Shown: piece by piece, positions 26,606 to 35,090 of the stretch
How the letters are laid out: every line of letters begins with the position of its first letter
Position numbering within the stretch: position 1 is the first letter of the stretch
Assembly: GCA_964437595.1 (NCBI GenBank)
Contig: CAYTHO010000003.1
Coordinates: 1-64,000 of the forward strand
Origin: DSYU01 sp964437595
GTDB lineage: Bacteria > Chloroflexota > Anaerolineae > Anaerolineales > Anaerolineaceae
Direction: 5' to 3'
DNA: 64,000 nt
The notes under the pieces: model-generated
What the model was told of the DNA's origin: nothing
The model's database searches: none
The model's input: the letters and a program-made list of their open reading frames with translations, nothing else
Program-made: the position numbers and the translations under genes

Positions 26606-27175
26606 CTATTTTACATCTTCCGCGGCATTTTTGAGTTGCTGAAACAGCTCCGCAAGGTTGGCAAGCTGGTAATGCGCGTTAAGCCCGCTGGGGTTTGGCA
26701 GTACCCACAGGCGCGTCTCTCCGATTCTATCTAGCTGGGGGCCGATTTGCGCTGTGGGATGGTCGAAAGCCGCCCGGTAGGCGGTGAGCCCGAGCACGGC
26801 CAGGAAGCGCGGCGAAAACCGGTGCACTTTTTCCTCCAGCAGTTTGCCACCCGCGGTAAGCTCGGCGCGGGAGAGTTCATCCGCGGCGGCGGAGGCGCGG
26901 GAGACGACGTTGGTGATGCCCCAGCCCAGGGCCAGCATGGATTGGTCCTCATAGGGCGAGAACAGGCGCGGAGTGATCCCGGCGGCATGCAGCGCCGGCC
27001 AGAATCTGTTTCCGGGTCGCCCAAAGTGGTGCCCGATGGCCGCGGAGTACAGCCCGGGGTTGATGCCGCACAGGAGCACTTTCAACCCCGGCGCGATAAC
27101 GTCCGGGATGGTTTTGGCGGCGGCTGCCCGCAGATCGGCAGGCGTGGGTCGGGGGTTTGTTTGCGAAGCGCTCAT
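26606..27175 (-). CDS. mug: Mismatch-specific uracil/thymine DNA glycosylase (MUG/TDG family)
   Basis: A 189-residue protein with the MUG active-site motif GINPGL (VLLCGINPGLYSA) and the C-terminal motif NPSGLNAHY that inserts into the DNA. It also has HHFGRPGNRFWPALHAAGIT, a MUG hallmark. It removes uracil or thymine mispaired with guanine. The start at 27175 (MSASQTN) is chosen; an open frame extends further upstream but runs into the preceding gene and its sequence is low-complexity. It lies 16 bases after the serine hydrolase gene. Confidence 0.93.
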   Translation of the reverse strand: MSASQTNPRPTPADLRAAAAKTIPDVIAPGLKVLLCGINPGLYSAAIGHHFGRPGNRFWPALHAAGITPRLFSPYEDQSMLALGWGITNVVSRASAAADELSRAELTAGGKLLEEKVHRFSPRFLAVLGLTAYRAAFDHPTAQIGPQLDRIGETRLWVLPNPSGLNAHYQLANLAELFQQLKNAAEDVK

Positions 27176-27191
27176 GGTGCCAGGCGGCTGC

Positions 27192-28676
27192 CTATTTCCA
27201 GCCGTTATAAAAATTGTAGGCTGCCGTTGCCAGGCTGGCGACCATGCGCTGGGCATCATCCCAGGGGAGCTGCACCGGGTGGTAGAGGTAGGCGGTGAGG
27301 ATAAAATCGCCGCCCGGGGTGTAAATGATAGCCGCGTCGGAGGCGGTGTGCAGCAGGCCGTCATTGGCATCCGTGACCCAGCCGTATTTGTGCGCGATGG
27401 GCGTGCCTTCTGGCAGGCCGGCCTCCAGCAGCACCCCTTTGCGGTTCTTTTTGAGCAGGCCGGTCATCTCCTGGCATTCAGCCTGGCTTACCTGCCCCTG
27501 GAAGGTTTCCACCAGCGCTCCGCTGCCGCTCGCCGCGCAGCGCTCGATCGCCGCCAGCAGCTGGCCCATGTCGGCGGTGGTGGTCTGGTTGTAGATGTCC
27601 GGATCGGTGGACAGGTCCGCGCGCTGGTTGGCGGGGGTCTGGTAGCGGTTGAGCAGCGGGGCGCCAATGTAGAAAAAGCCTGCCAGGAAGGTGTTATCCA
27701 GCCCAAGGGCCTGCATATCTTCCGTGACCTGCACGGGGGCCAGGTTGGGGTCAAGCGCCTGGGTCATCACCTCGTCGGTGGAAGCATTATCGGAAAGGTC
27801 AATCATCAGCTCCATCCGGCTGCGCAGGTCGGGCGGAAGCTCGCCTTCCAGCCGCTTGTAGGCGGAGATCATCACCGGGATTTTAATGGTGCTGGCGCCG
27901 GTGAAGGCGATCTCCGGGCTGACCGGCCGGCCCTGGTTGAAGGCAAAATTGATCTCCTGGCCCGCGGCAATATCTTGATAGTACACTTCGGCAATGCCAT
28001 CGAACCCGGAGGTCTGGACGAGAATTTCAAGCACCGCGCGCAGATCCTCGACCGAAGGGGGGAGCGGCTGGGTGGTTTTCGTCCCGATTTCCACAACCCG
28101 CGGGGCAAGCTGGCACAGCGCGGCGCGGATTTCCGCCTCTTTGCTTGCCAGGTCCACTTCCTCGCCGGGCTGGCCCGGGGTGAAGATCACATCACCGGGG
28201 ACGGCGCCGCCCGGGCGGGCCGGTTGGATGAAGTGGGGGGCAATCTTTTCCTGGAGATAGGCGCGAAGCTGGTCACCGTTCACCGAACATGCCAGTGTTC
28301 CATTCAATGCCTGCCTGGGGCGGTTCCAGAGGAAGTCCCAGAAGCCCGTCCAATACGCATTCTCTTCCGCTTCCGCAGGGGTGTTCAGCATTTTTTGCAA
28401 ATCGAGCTGGACGCCCGCCGCATTGGGGTCGATCTGCACGCGCGCGCCGTTGATGCGCAGTTCCAGCGGGGTGATCGTGTAGGCCTGCACCAGGCGCAGG
28501 CCCGCCGCCTGCGCATCCAGCCCCCCGACCGGGATACCGGCAATCACCGTCCCGTTCGGGTAGACGCCGCGCACGGCATCATATAATTGGATCTGGCCCA
28601 GGGTTAAGACCAGGGCCGCGATCAGGCAGGCGAGGGAGATAAAAAGAAAGAAGAAAAAGCGCAGTTTTCGTGGCAT
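27192..28676 (-). CDS. Membrane-anchored beta-lactamase-like serine hydrolase with VanW/PG_binding_4-like domain
   Basis: A 494-residue protein. An N-terminal signal anchor (~5-30) is followed by a PG_binding_4/VanW-like segment (VIAGIPVGGLDAQAAGLRL), then a class A beta-lactamase-like domain (~215-490). Catalytic Ser262 and Lys265 are in STIK, the SDN motif is at 295-297, and the third box appears as HKYGW in place of KTG. The missing KTG makes beta-lactamase activity doubtful; peptidoglycan-directed or orphan function is more likely. It is cotranscribed with mug. Confidence 0.85.
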   Translation of the reverse strand: MPRKLRFFFFLFISLACLIAALVLTLGQIQLYDAVRGVYPNGTVIAGIPVGGLDAQAAGLRLVQAYTITPLELRINGARVQIDPNAAGVQLDLQKMLNTPAEAEENAYWTGFWDFLWNRPRQALNGTLACSVNGDQLRAYLQEKIAPHFIQPARPGGAVPGDVIFTPGQPGEEVDLASKEAEIRAALCQLAPRVVEIGTKTTQPLPPSVEDLRAVLEILVQTSGFDGIAEVYYQDIAAGQEINFAFNQGRPVSPEIAFTGASTIKIPVMISAYKRLEGELPPDLRSRMELMIDLSDNASTDEVMTQALDPNLAPVQVTEDMQALGLDNTFLAGFFYIGAPLLNRYQTPANQRADLSTDPDIYNQTTTADMGQLLAAIERCAASGSGALVETFQGQVSQAECQEMTGLLKKNRKGVLLEAGLPEGTPIAHKYGWVTDANDGLLHTASDAAIIYTPGGDFILTAYLYHPVQLPWDDAQRMVASLATAAYNFYNGWK

Positions 28677-28761
28677 TCAAGACCGTTGATGGGCGATCAC
28701 ACGCAAAGTTGCAACAGGATAAAGGGAAAGCATTAATCTGTCAATGGAGCAGGTTTTGGCC

Positions 28762-29385
28762 TTACTCTGCTGTCAGGAGCGTATCGAACATCAGCCAGGT
28801 GCGGAAACCCTCATTTTCTCCCTGTTCCAGAATGGAAAAGCCAGCCTGTCGCAGCAGGGCGGCGATCTCGTCCGGCTGGTAGCGGGCAAAAAAGCGCTCG
28901 ACGTTCTCCAGGTACGGCGAAGGTTCTACGCCTTCGCTATCCCCTTTCTGCACGGATAAAGAAAAGTATCCACCAGGAACCAGCACGCGCCGGATCTCCG
29001 CCAGAGCATCTGTAAGAAGCGACTTCGGCAGGTGCAGCAGGGCCGCGCAGCACCAAACAGCGTGGAAGCTGGCCGGGGCGAAGCCCAGGCCGCGCATGTC
29101 CATCTGGGAGAGCGGCGCGCGGGTGACTGCACGGGCTTCATTCAGCATGCCGCGCGATAGATCCGCGCCGAACATGCGCTGCCCATGCGCCTCGAACCAG
29201 GCGATGTCCCGCCCGGCGCCGCAGCCCAGGTCCAGAACGCGCAGACCGCTGGCTGCCAGGCGCTCGACCAGGCGCGAGGCCTGGACTACCAGCTCGCGCG
29301 ACATGTCCGCGTTCTTTTTCGCGAACGCCGGAGCGATCTGATCATACGCGCTGCGGTTGATATCCATTGGTGAACGTGTGTCCAT
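28762..29385 (-). CDS. Class I SAM-dependent methyltransferase
   Basis: A 207-residue methyltransferase with VLDLGCGAGRDIAWFEAHG as motif I, GADLSRGML as the acidic loop, and VWCCAALLHLPKSLLTDAL as motif IV/V. It resembles Methyltransf_11/25 proteins acting on small molecules. The substrate is not known. Two starts are possible (29385 and ATG at 29367); neither has a strong ribosome site. A hairpin separates it from the upstream RIO kinase gene. Confidence 0.85.
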   Translation of the reverse strand: MDTRSPMDINRSAYDQIAPAFAKKNADMSRELVVQASRLVERLAASGLRVLDLGCGAGRDIAWFEAHGQRMFGADLSRGMLNEARAVTRAPLSQMDMRGLGFAPASFHAVWCCAALLHLPKSLLTDALAEIRRVLVPGGYFSLSVQKGDSEGVEPSPYLENVERFFARYQPDEIAALLRQAGFSILEQGENEGFRTWLMFDTLLTAE

Positions 29386-29397
29386 TTTGCTATTCTA

Positions 29398-29432
29398 GTA
29401 TCACACCCCTGTTTTTACCAGGGGTGTGATAC
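29398..29432 (-). terminator. Perfect hairpin after the RIO kinase gene
   Basis: Perfect 14-base arms (29398-29411, 29419-29432) enclose a 7-base loop, directly after the RIO kinase stop. There is no T-run on the minus strand, so it may be an mRNA-stabilising or Rho-assisted end. Confidence 0.5.
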
Positions 29433-29438
29433 GTTACG

Positions 29439-30476
29439 CTATGTATTCTTCAGGCTCTCCCAGATGTCGCGCTCGCTGTCGTTGTCTTCACCGAGCGCTT
29501 TGGGGTCCACCAATGGGACGATAGGCTGGTCGCAGCGCCGCCACATTTCCGCGGCTAGCTGGCGTGGATTTGAACGCACGCCCTGGCGCTGGAAGTATTC
29601 GCACACCCGGACGACATCGCGCTCAAAGATGCGGTAAGCGCTGCGGTTTTCCGTGGGGCGAACGGCCTGGGGAAAATCGATGATGGCAATCTCGCCCTCC
29701 CAATACAGGATGTTGAAGGCCGATAGATCGCCGTGGATGCGGCCCATGCTCAGCATCAAGTCGATGTTGTGCATTACCCGCTCGAACAGGGCGCGGGCTT
29801 CAGCGGCAGGCAGGTTGATTTCATTGAGCGCTGGCGCGCCCATCACCTCATCGCCGTAGTAGCCCATCAGTATCGCATTCGCGCTGCTGGCATACGGGCG
29901 CGGCACGTCCGCGCCGGCGGCGTGCAGGATGGAAAGGCACTGGAACTCGTGCTCGAGCCAGGAGGTGTGCAGCAGCTCGCGACCGTAATCTGTTTTCTTG
30001 TGCATGGCGTGCAGCATACCCTTGTTGGTAATGTTCCGCCCGGATTCATCCAGGTTCCCGCGCCCTTCGCGGTACAGCCAATCGTTTTTGAGGTTGCGGA
30101 AGCGCCGCGGGCGGTAGACCTTGGCAGCCAGGTAATCGGCGCCGGTCGTCTCGTTGCCCGCACACAGGTACACCGAGGCTTCTTTGCCGCCTTTGACCAT
30201 GCGCAGTACATCATCGAACCACTTCTGTTTGAAGAAGTCTTCCAGTGACTGTTCCAGCCAGATCGCCTCATGGCGGGCGGCCTTGTACGTCATCTCGAAT
30301 CGATCATCTTCCTGTTCGATGATCTGATTCGGAATAGGCGCCGATACAGGCTGCGGGCGGGCCGGTCGCATCCGCCCTGGGCCGCTTTTCTTGTGGGGTA
30401 TGTTTTTTACTTGGGGCAGGTATCCCTCTTCATCAAGGGTCTCTAACTGCTCTTCTTCTGAAAAACGTCGATTCAT
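29439..30476 (-). CDS. RIO-family protein kinase
   Basis: A 345-residue protein with an atypical RIO kinase domain. The nucleotide loop is KGGKEASVYLC (~95), followed by AAKVYRPRRFRNLKNDWLYREGRG, where the Lys and ordered loop are RIO1-like. The catalytic loop is HGDLSAFNIL (His ~247, Asp, Asn) and the metal loop is IIDFPQAV. RIO1/RIO2 are best known from 40S ribosome maturation in eukaryotes and archaea; bacterial members exist but are poorly understood. An N-terminal basic, Pro-rich stretch (~20-45) is likely disordered. No ribosomal gene lies nearby. Confidence 0.87.
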   Translation of the reverse strand: MNRRFSEEEQLETLDEEGYLPQVKNIPHKKSGPGRMRPARPQPVSAPIPNQIIEQEDDRFEMTYKAARHEAIWLEQSLEDFFKQKWFDDVLRMVKGGKEASVYLCAGNETTGADYLAAKVYRPRRFRNLKNDWLYREGRGNLDESGRNITNKGMLHAMHKKTDYGRELLHTSWLEHEFQCLSILHAAGADVPRPYASSANAILMGYYGDEVMGAPALNEINLPAAEARALFERVMHNIDLMLSMGRIHGDLSAFNILYWEGEIAIIDFPQAVRPTENRSAYRIFERDVVRVCEYFQRQGVRSNPRQLAAEMWRRCDQPIVPLVDPKALGEDNDSERDIWESLKNT

Positions 30477-30563
30477 TGTGAAAGTTTCCTGAAATCCTTA
30501 CCGGATAAACCGGGCTATTGCGATCTATTACCACTCGGGTAAGCCGGGCCAGTGTTGTGTATT

Positions 30564-30596
30564 AAAAACGGGCCACGGGTGTTGCGCACCCGTGGC
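30564..30596 (-). terminator. Terminator of a short minus-strand transcript
   Basis: Perfect 10-base arms GCCACGGGTG and CACCCGTGGC (30572-30581, 30587-30596) enclose a 5-base loop. On the minus strand CCG and then five T follow. It ends the short unit that begins at the promoter 30796-30824. Confidence 0.75.
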
Positions 30597-30656
30597 GTTT
30601 GCCTTTTCCTGGATGACTGGGTTGAAAAGTATCTTCTCAACGCAGCGGAAAGAAAA

Positions 30657-30725
30657 TCAGCGAGCCAATTCCCGAGGCGCACAATATGTTAAATAGAAAC
30701 AGCAGCGTGATGTGCTATTTTGCAT
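30657..30725 (-). CDS. Candidate 22-residue peptide with a strong ribosome-binding site
   Basis: ATG at 30725 is preceded by AAAGGAGG eight bases upstream, the best ribosome site in the region. The frame encodes 22 residues including a CC pair and then stops. One frame over, after a TAG, the DNA (30711-30637) encodes a strongly hydrophobic run, ITLLFLFNILCASGIGSLI, ending FFPLR. A single-base difference would therefore give a 29-residue membrane peptide. A second mini frame (30783-30727, 18 residues, MEEVLLSPINEFITKGGA) stops one base before the ATG. I recognise none of these. The unit could instead be a small RNA. Confidence 0.35.
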   Translation of the reverse strand: MQNSTSRCCFYLTYCAPRELAR

Positions 30726-30795
30726 TTTATGCGCCTCCTTTTGTTATGAATTCGTTTATGGGTGATAGAAGAACTTCTTCCATTCACCGGATTTC

Positions 30796-30824
30796 AGTCT
30801 AGCAAAAGATGGGAAAGATGTCAA
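30796..30824 (-). promoter_or_regulatory. Promoter of the short transcription unit
   Basis: On the minus strand TTGACA (30824-30819), 17 bases, TAGACT (30801-30796). The TGA inside the -35 box is the stop codon of the DmpA-like gene, so the promoter sits exactly at that gene's end. Predicted transcript from about 30789 to 30564, roughly 225 bases. The 344-base gap 30477-30820 holds only this unit. Confidence 0.7.
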
Positions 30825-31873
30825 GTAGTTTTTTCGATTTGTAATAATTTTATTACGCTGTCGACCGGGAGGGCCGGCATGATCTTGCCATCCAGCCCCT
30901 TGACCGGAGCGGCCTGGCACAGCGCATTCAGTACGGCTTCCTCGGTGGCCTCGCTGGCGGCGCGGAAGAAGTGATCCAGCGCCACCTCGGGCAGGCAGCG
31001 AATTTGCTGGGCCGGGCCGGGCTGGTTCTGGCGGACCGTCTGCGCGGTTGAGAAGGCAATGACGAAATCACCCGACCCGCTGCTGACAATGGACCCGGTG
31101 CGGGCCAGGCCCAGCGCCGCGCGGCGGGCAATGCGCCCGAGCTGGCGATCCGTCAAAGGGGCATCCGTGGCGAGTACGATCATCACCGAGCCGGGGTTTG
31201 CCAGCGATTGGGTGGTTTGCAAGAGCCTTCCCACCGGAATACCGCGAATAGTAAGCTGCTCGCGCCGCCCAAAATTTGCCACCAGCAGAACGCCCAGGAT
31301 ATAGTTGATCACCTGGCGAGAGGCCGTGCCGACGCCGCCTTTGTAGCCATAACATACCATGCCCGTTCCCGCGCCGACGCTGCCTTCGGCCACCGGACCG
31401 TCTGCGGCAGCTTCCAGCGCCTGGAGCACGTGCTCGCTGGTGACATGCCGCCCGCGGATGTCATTCAAACGCGCATCACTGCATTCGCCCACCAGCGGGT
31501 TTACGGTTGGCCCGCTGGCGCCAATTTCCGGGTACCGGGCCAGCATCCAGGTCACCAGCGCGTCCCAGGCGCGCCCAACGCAAAGGGTGTTGGTCAGCGC
31601 GATGGGCGCCTCGAGCGTGCCCATTTCGCGCACCTGCTCGAAGCCGGTGGCCTTGCCGTAGCCGTTGATGGTATGCACGGCGGCGATAAGCTTGTCGTTG
31701 AACAGATCGCCCGGGTGGGGAATCACCACCGTCACCCCAGTATGCACCGGCGGCTGGCGGTCATTGTCATGGATGGTCACCTGCCCGACGGCTACCCCTG
31801 GGACATCGGTGATTGCGTTCAGCGGGCCGGTGGGCAGCCCGGGCAAGATGAATCCGGCATCACGGGCGCGCAT
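30821..31873 (-). CDS. P1-family (DmpA-like) aminopeptidase / self-processing hydrolase
   Basis: A protein of about 350 residues of the DmpA/BapA family, N-terminal nucleophile enzymes that cut themselves before a serine and release D- or L- or beta-amino acids. The self-cleavage site is visible as NPG-SVMIVLATDAPL with Ser229 as nucleophile. The family also shows NAITDVPGVAVGQVT, GVTVVIPHPGDLFNDK, NGYGKATGFEQVREMG and GAGTGMVCYGYKGGVG. ATG at 31873 is used; an adjacent TTG lies just upstream. It stands alone on the minus strand, 183 bases downstream of the metallophosphoesterase gene. I see nothing notable in that gap. Confidence 0.92.
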   Translation of the reverse strand: MRARDAGFILPGLPTGPLNAITDVPGVAVGQVTIHDNDRQPPVHTGVTVVIPHPGDLFNDKLIAAVHTINGYGKATGFEQVREMGTLEAPIALTNTLCVGRAWDALVTWMLARYPEIGASGPTVNPLVGECSDARLNDIRGRHVTSEHVLQALEAAADGPVAEGSVGAGTGMVCYGYKGGVGTASRQVINYILGVLLVANFGRREQLTIRGIPVGRLLQTTQSLANPGSVMIVLATDAPLTDRQLGRIARRAALGLARTGSIVSSGSGDFVIAFSTAQTVRQNQPGPAQQIRCLPEVALDHFFRAASEATEEAVLNALCQAAPVKGLDGKIMPALPVDSVIKLLQIEKTT

Positions 31874-32055
31874 CAACGCTGGCCTTCCTTATTGCCCGTC
31901 ACGGTGGCTAATGCGTACCGCCCGGCAGACGACGCCAACTTACGGCGCGGGCGTTTTGGGTGCGACTGCCAGGAGTGATATGCAAGTTGGGTTTGGGGAT
32001 TGATCATTTCGCAGATCTATGATTCGCAAGCTGGTTTGGGTTTTGACCGCATCGA

Positions 32056-32934
32056 TTAACAGTCGGGCGGCCAGGGGAATGTTTTACCGGCGTGATCCCA
32101 GACTTCATCGGGAATGTACGGCAGGTGGCGGTAGCCCATATGGCGGGCAAGGGTGAATGCATACGTAAGAAATTTCCGGGCAACATCGTAACCGGAAAAG
32201 ATGCTTGCCAGGAAGCAGCGGGCAAGGTGCCCGGTATCCAGGAGCCCGCTATCTTTGAAAATCTGGGCCGTGGCCTGGAGATCGTAGGCGATACACCGCA
32301 AGCGGGCCTGCCATGCGCCTCCTTGCCATTCCAGGATTGCATACTGCGCGCCAACCTGGTTATTGAGTGGACCAGTGACCGCGCCGGGGTTGAGCGCCAG
32401 CCTGCCGTCGATGGGCTGCTGCCAGGGCTGGTGGGTGTGACCAAAGATCACCACCGGTTCATCGATCAGCGCCATTGCATCCGCAAATTGCTGCGAATCG
32501 TCCACCGGAGATACGCCGTCGTTTATTCCACGCGGCGAGCCGTGCACGATCCGGATGGGGTCCGTTCCTGGGAGGTGGAAAACAACCTGCTCGGGCAGCG
32601 CGCGGATATATTCAACATCTGCCGGAGAGACGTGCGAAAAGTTCCAGCGGGCAAGGGCAAACTGCTGCGCTGTCCAGTAGTAGTCTGGAGCAGCGCCGTC
32701 GTGCATTTCGAGCAGGTTATGCTCGCCGTTGCCACGGATCATAACGGCGCGCATCTCGCACAGTTTTTGGAGAACGGTCTCGTGATACAACGGGGTGATG
32801 ATGTCTCCCGCGACGAGAACGGCATCAATTGGGGAAAATGCCTGAAGGTCCGCCAGGACAGCATCCAGGGCAGGTGGGTTGCCGTGGATGTCGGAGAGTA
32901 CGGCGAGGCGGGGGTTCGGCAAGGCGGCTCCCAA
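32056..32934 (-). CDS. Calcineurin-like metallophosphoesterase
   Basis: A 292-residue phosphoesterase with the dimetal motifs in order: DIHGN (LAVLSDIHGNPPALDAVL), GDIITP, GNGEH, and GHTHQPW near residue 165. This is the YfcE/MJ0936-like group. The C-terminal ~70 residues (from SGLLDTGHLARCFLAS) form an added helical tail with no motif I recognise. The start appears to be TTG at 32934, with AGGAAG just ahead. It is the last gene of a seven-gene minus-strand operon; the DUF5829-like gene ends nine bases upstream. Confidence 0.9.
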   Translation of the reverse strand: MGAALPNPRLAVLSDIHGNPPALDAVLADLQAFSPIDAVLVAGDIITPLYHETVLQKLCEMRAVMIRGNGEHNLLEMHDGAAPDYYWTAQQFALARWNFSHVSPADVEYIRALPEQVVFHLPGTDPIRIVHGSPRGINDGVSPVDDSQQFADAMALIDEPVVIFGHTHQPWQQPIDGRLALNPGAVTGPLNNQVGAQYAILEWQGGAWQARLRCIAYDLQATAQIFKDSGLLDTGHLARCFLASIFSGYDVARKFLTYAFTLARHMGYRHLPYIPDEVWDHAGKTFPWPPDC

Positions 32935-32943
32935 TTCTTCCTG

Positions 32944-34017
32944 TTACGAGATCCCAAATTCCCAGTCGGCAGTGAGATCGTTGTTCAGCACCAGGCGCGA
33001 GCCGGGGGCGAAGACAAAGGTCATGGGGGCGACGGAGGGGCGGGACATTGCCAGGCGCAGCCTGGAGATGCGGTAGCCGGCTGGCCCGGCGGACTCGGGC
33101 AGGATGTTGAGGGTGAAGCCGTGCGCGGAGAGCGCCAGGCCGCTGCTGGTCTCGCTTTTCGTGTAGCCAAGGATGTTGAGGATCTCCGCGAACCGTTCCG
33201 CCCGGGGAGAGTCCATGTGCAGGGTAACTTCGATGATGTGCGAGAAGACCGGCGGGCGCGGCGGCTCGGGCTTCAGCACCCGCATGCGCGGCGCAATCCG
33301 CGCTGGGGTGCGCGACCCCGACTCGGTTTTCCGCGCCGCGGGTACATGGGTGGCAGCGGTTTCATCGTGGTTCGGCGCGCCGGTCAGGCCGGTTGGGGTC
33401 TCCAAACCCGCCTCGCTGCCGGAACTCGCCTTAGCGAGGGTGCGGTCCTGGTTCCAGGGGGAGAGGTACGCCAGCCGGCTCAGCTCGCCGTTTTCGGGCA
33501 GAGGGATGCCTTTGTAGGCAAAAACGTCCGGGTGGTATTCCATCACCCAGGATTCGAAAGAACCCAGTCCCAGCAGTTCCGCCAGCCGGACGTGATAGAA
33601 CCAGTTGATAATGCGCTCACCGGCGTGCATCTGGCGTAGTTCATGGAACGGTTCGTAGCCAAACGCCTTTTGGAGCGCCTGGCGGACGGCTGCCACTCCG
33701 CCGGGTCGGTCGGTGCTGAAGGCCAACCCCGCCCAACCCTCCTGCGAGCCGGTCTGCCAGTGCCCACCGCGCGATGGTTCGCCGGTGACGGGGCCGTTGC
33801 CAGAGCCAAAGAATTCCAGGTAATTGTCCTGGCAGTAAAAGTAGGTGCCCGCCCAGGTTTCGCCGGCTGCGGTGAGCGTGGCGCGCTTTTCTTTGCCAGG
33901 AAAGGCAAGATGCAAAAAGTCCGAGCCCATAATGGACCGGTAGGTTTTATCGTCCAGCACGACATAGAGATGGTTAAAGACGACCGGGGGGAGAGAAGAA
34001 GAAAGCGGTTTTGTCAT
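32944..34017 (-). CDS. DUF5829-like protein (glyoxalase-fold-like), two domains
   Basis: A protein of about 357 residues. The N-terminal part (~8-190) matches my memory of DUF5829: FNHLYVVLDDKTYRSIMGSDFL and TWAGTYFYCQDNYLEFFGS, suggesting a vicinal-oxygen-chelate-like fold. A Thr/Pro/Arg-rich linker (~195-255) leads to a second domain (~260-355) starting FSHIIEVTLHMDSPRAERFAEI, which looks like another glyoxalase-like half. No activity is assigned. The ATG at 34017 follows GGTGA and lies five bases after the upstream stop. Confidence 0.65.
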   Translation of the reverse strand: MTKPLSSSLPPVVFNHLYVVLDDKTYRSIMGSDFLHLAFPGKEKRATLTAAGETWAGTYFYCQDNYLEFFGSGNGPVTGEPSRGGHWQTGSQEGWAGLAFSTDRPGGVAAVRQALQKAFGYEPFHELRQMHAGERIINWFYHVRLAELLGLGSFESWVMEYHPDVFAYKGIPLPENGELSRLAYLSPWNQDRTLAKASSGSEAGLETPTGLTGAPNHDETAATHVPAARKTESGSRTPARIAPRMRVLKPEPPRPPVFSHIIEVTLHMDSPRAERFAEILNILGYTKSETSSGLALSAHGFTLNILPESAGPAGYRISRLRLAMSRPSVAPMTFVFAPGSRLVLNNDLTADWEFGIS

Positions 34018-34022
34018 AAAGT

Positions 34023-35039
34023 TCACCGGACCTGGTTCGGATCGATAATGTATTCCCACCAATTAAAAGAAATGCCGCGGTACTGCCCATTTTGGTGCGG
34101 CATCAGGCGGAACCACCAGCGGTGATGCTCGCGGATATCGCCGTTGCCCCATTCGCGGCAGTCCATGATGACCGGTTCGCCGGAAAGGTCGGGAAAATTT
34201 TGCCAATTGCGGCTGCGGCTGGGTACAGGGGTAGGGTTACCCCAGTCGTAATCGCGCTGGCTGTTGGGAGCAAAGTGGACGTTGCCCACTTCGGCCTGCC
34301 CGGGCGCGACTTTATCGTACCGGATGAAGCGCTTCCACAGGTTTTCCTCCTGCCGGATGCCTCGATACACCTGCTCCATAATCGATTCCGCCCGGTGCCC
34401 GAATGATTCGAGCATTTCGCCCACACCGCGCTCAAAGTTAAATGCCATGACGATAAAGCGCCTTCCTGCGTGCGGCGCGGATTCCAGGGCAGGGGCGTTG
34501 CACCAGAACGCGCCTGGCCCAGCCATGCGCGATTCGTAGAATCCGGCATACGGGAAGGAGACCGTCCACACCTCGTCGATGTCGCCGTTTTGCACTTTGG
34601 AAATCAGGTCATTTTGCAGGAGGATATCGTCGTAATCCACCGCATCAGGCTGGTGAAAGCCGCGCCCGGTCTGCCAGCAGCGCAGAAATTCATCCGGTGT
34701 ATAGCGGAAGCCGTCCTCTTTCAACGGAAAATCGTCCACTACGATGCGCTCCGCGATCTCGTAGTTGACATAGCCGTGCGAGATTTCGCGCAGGTCGGCG
34801 ATCAGTTCATCCACCATCCAGTCCGGGTCATTCCAGCCCAACGCCTGGGTCAGGCGCTGATCGCTGGTTCCCGGAACGACGGGATTGAAGATCACCAGGC
34901 TTACTTTGCGGGTAATGGGCTGGGGAAGATTGCCTGGCGGGGGTTCGCCTGGAACCGGCGCGGGGGGCGGTGCTGGTTCGGGTTCGAACAGGCGGCGCAG
35001 CCAGTTACGTAACCTGGTAAAAATTGAGGGCCGGTCCAT
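34023..35039 (-). CDS. Conserved hypothetical protein, function unknown
   Basis: A 338-residue protein I do not recognise. After a basic start (FTRLRNWLRRLF) and a Pro-rich stretch (~19-40), the rest is globular and rich in Trp, Asp and Tyr, with RKVSLVIFNPVVPG, WMVDELIADLREISHGYVNYEI, FPYAGFYESRMAGPGAFWCNAP and EHHRWWFRLMPH. There are no transmembrane segments. ATG preceded by GGGAGG at good spacing. It sits five bases upstream of the DUF5829-like gene. Similar architecture suggests an enzyme or binding protein, but nothing more can be said. Confidence 0.75.
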   Translation of the reverse strand: MDRPSIFTRLRNWLRRLFEPEPAPPPAPVPGEPPPGNLPQPITRKVSLVIFNPVVPGTSDQRLTQALGWNDPDWMVDELIADLREISHGYVNYEIAERIVVDDFPLKEDGFRYTPDEFLRCWQTGRGFHQPDAVDYDDILLQNDLISKVQNGDIDEVWTVSFPYAGFYESRMAGPGAFWCNAPALESAPHAGRRFIVMAFNFERGVGEMLESFGHRAESIMEQVYRGIRQEENLWKRFIRYDKVAPGQAEVGNVHFAPNSQRDYDWGNPTPVPSRSRNWQNFPDLSGEPVIMDCREWGNGDIREHHRWWFRLMPHQNGQYRGISFNWWEYIIDPNQVR

Positions 35040-35090
35040 GCGATACCTCCCTGAACAATAGGTGATTTGATTATAGACGGAAACCTGCTT

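Noticed and set aside
26606..27370. Longer N-terminus for mug
   Set aside because: The first 65 residues lie inside the preceding gene and are Ser/Pro/Thr-rich noise. MUG homology starts after 27175.
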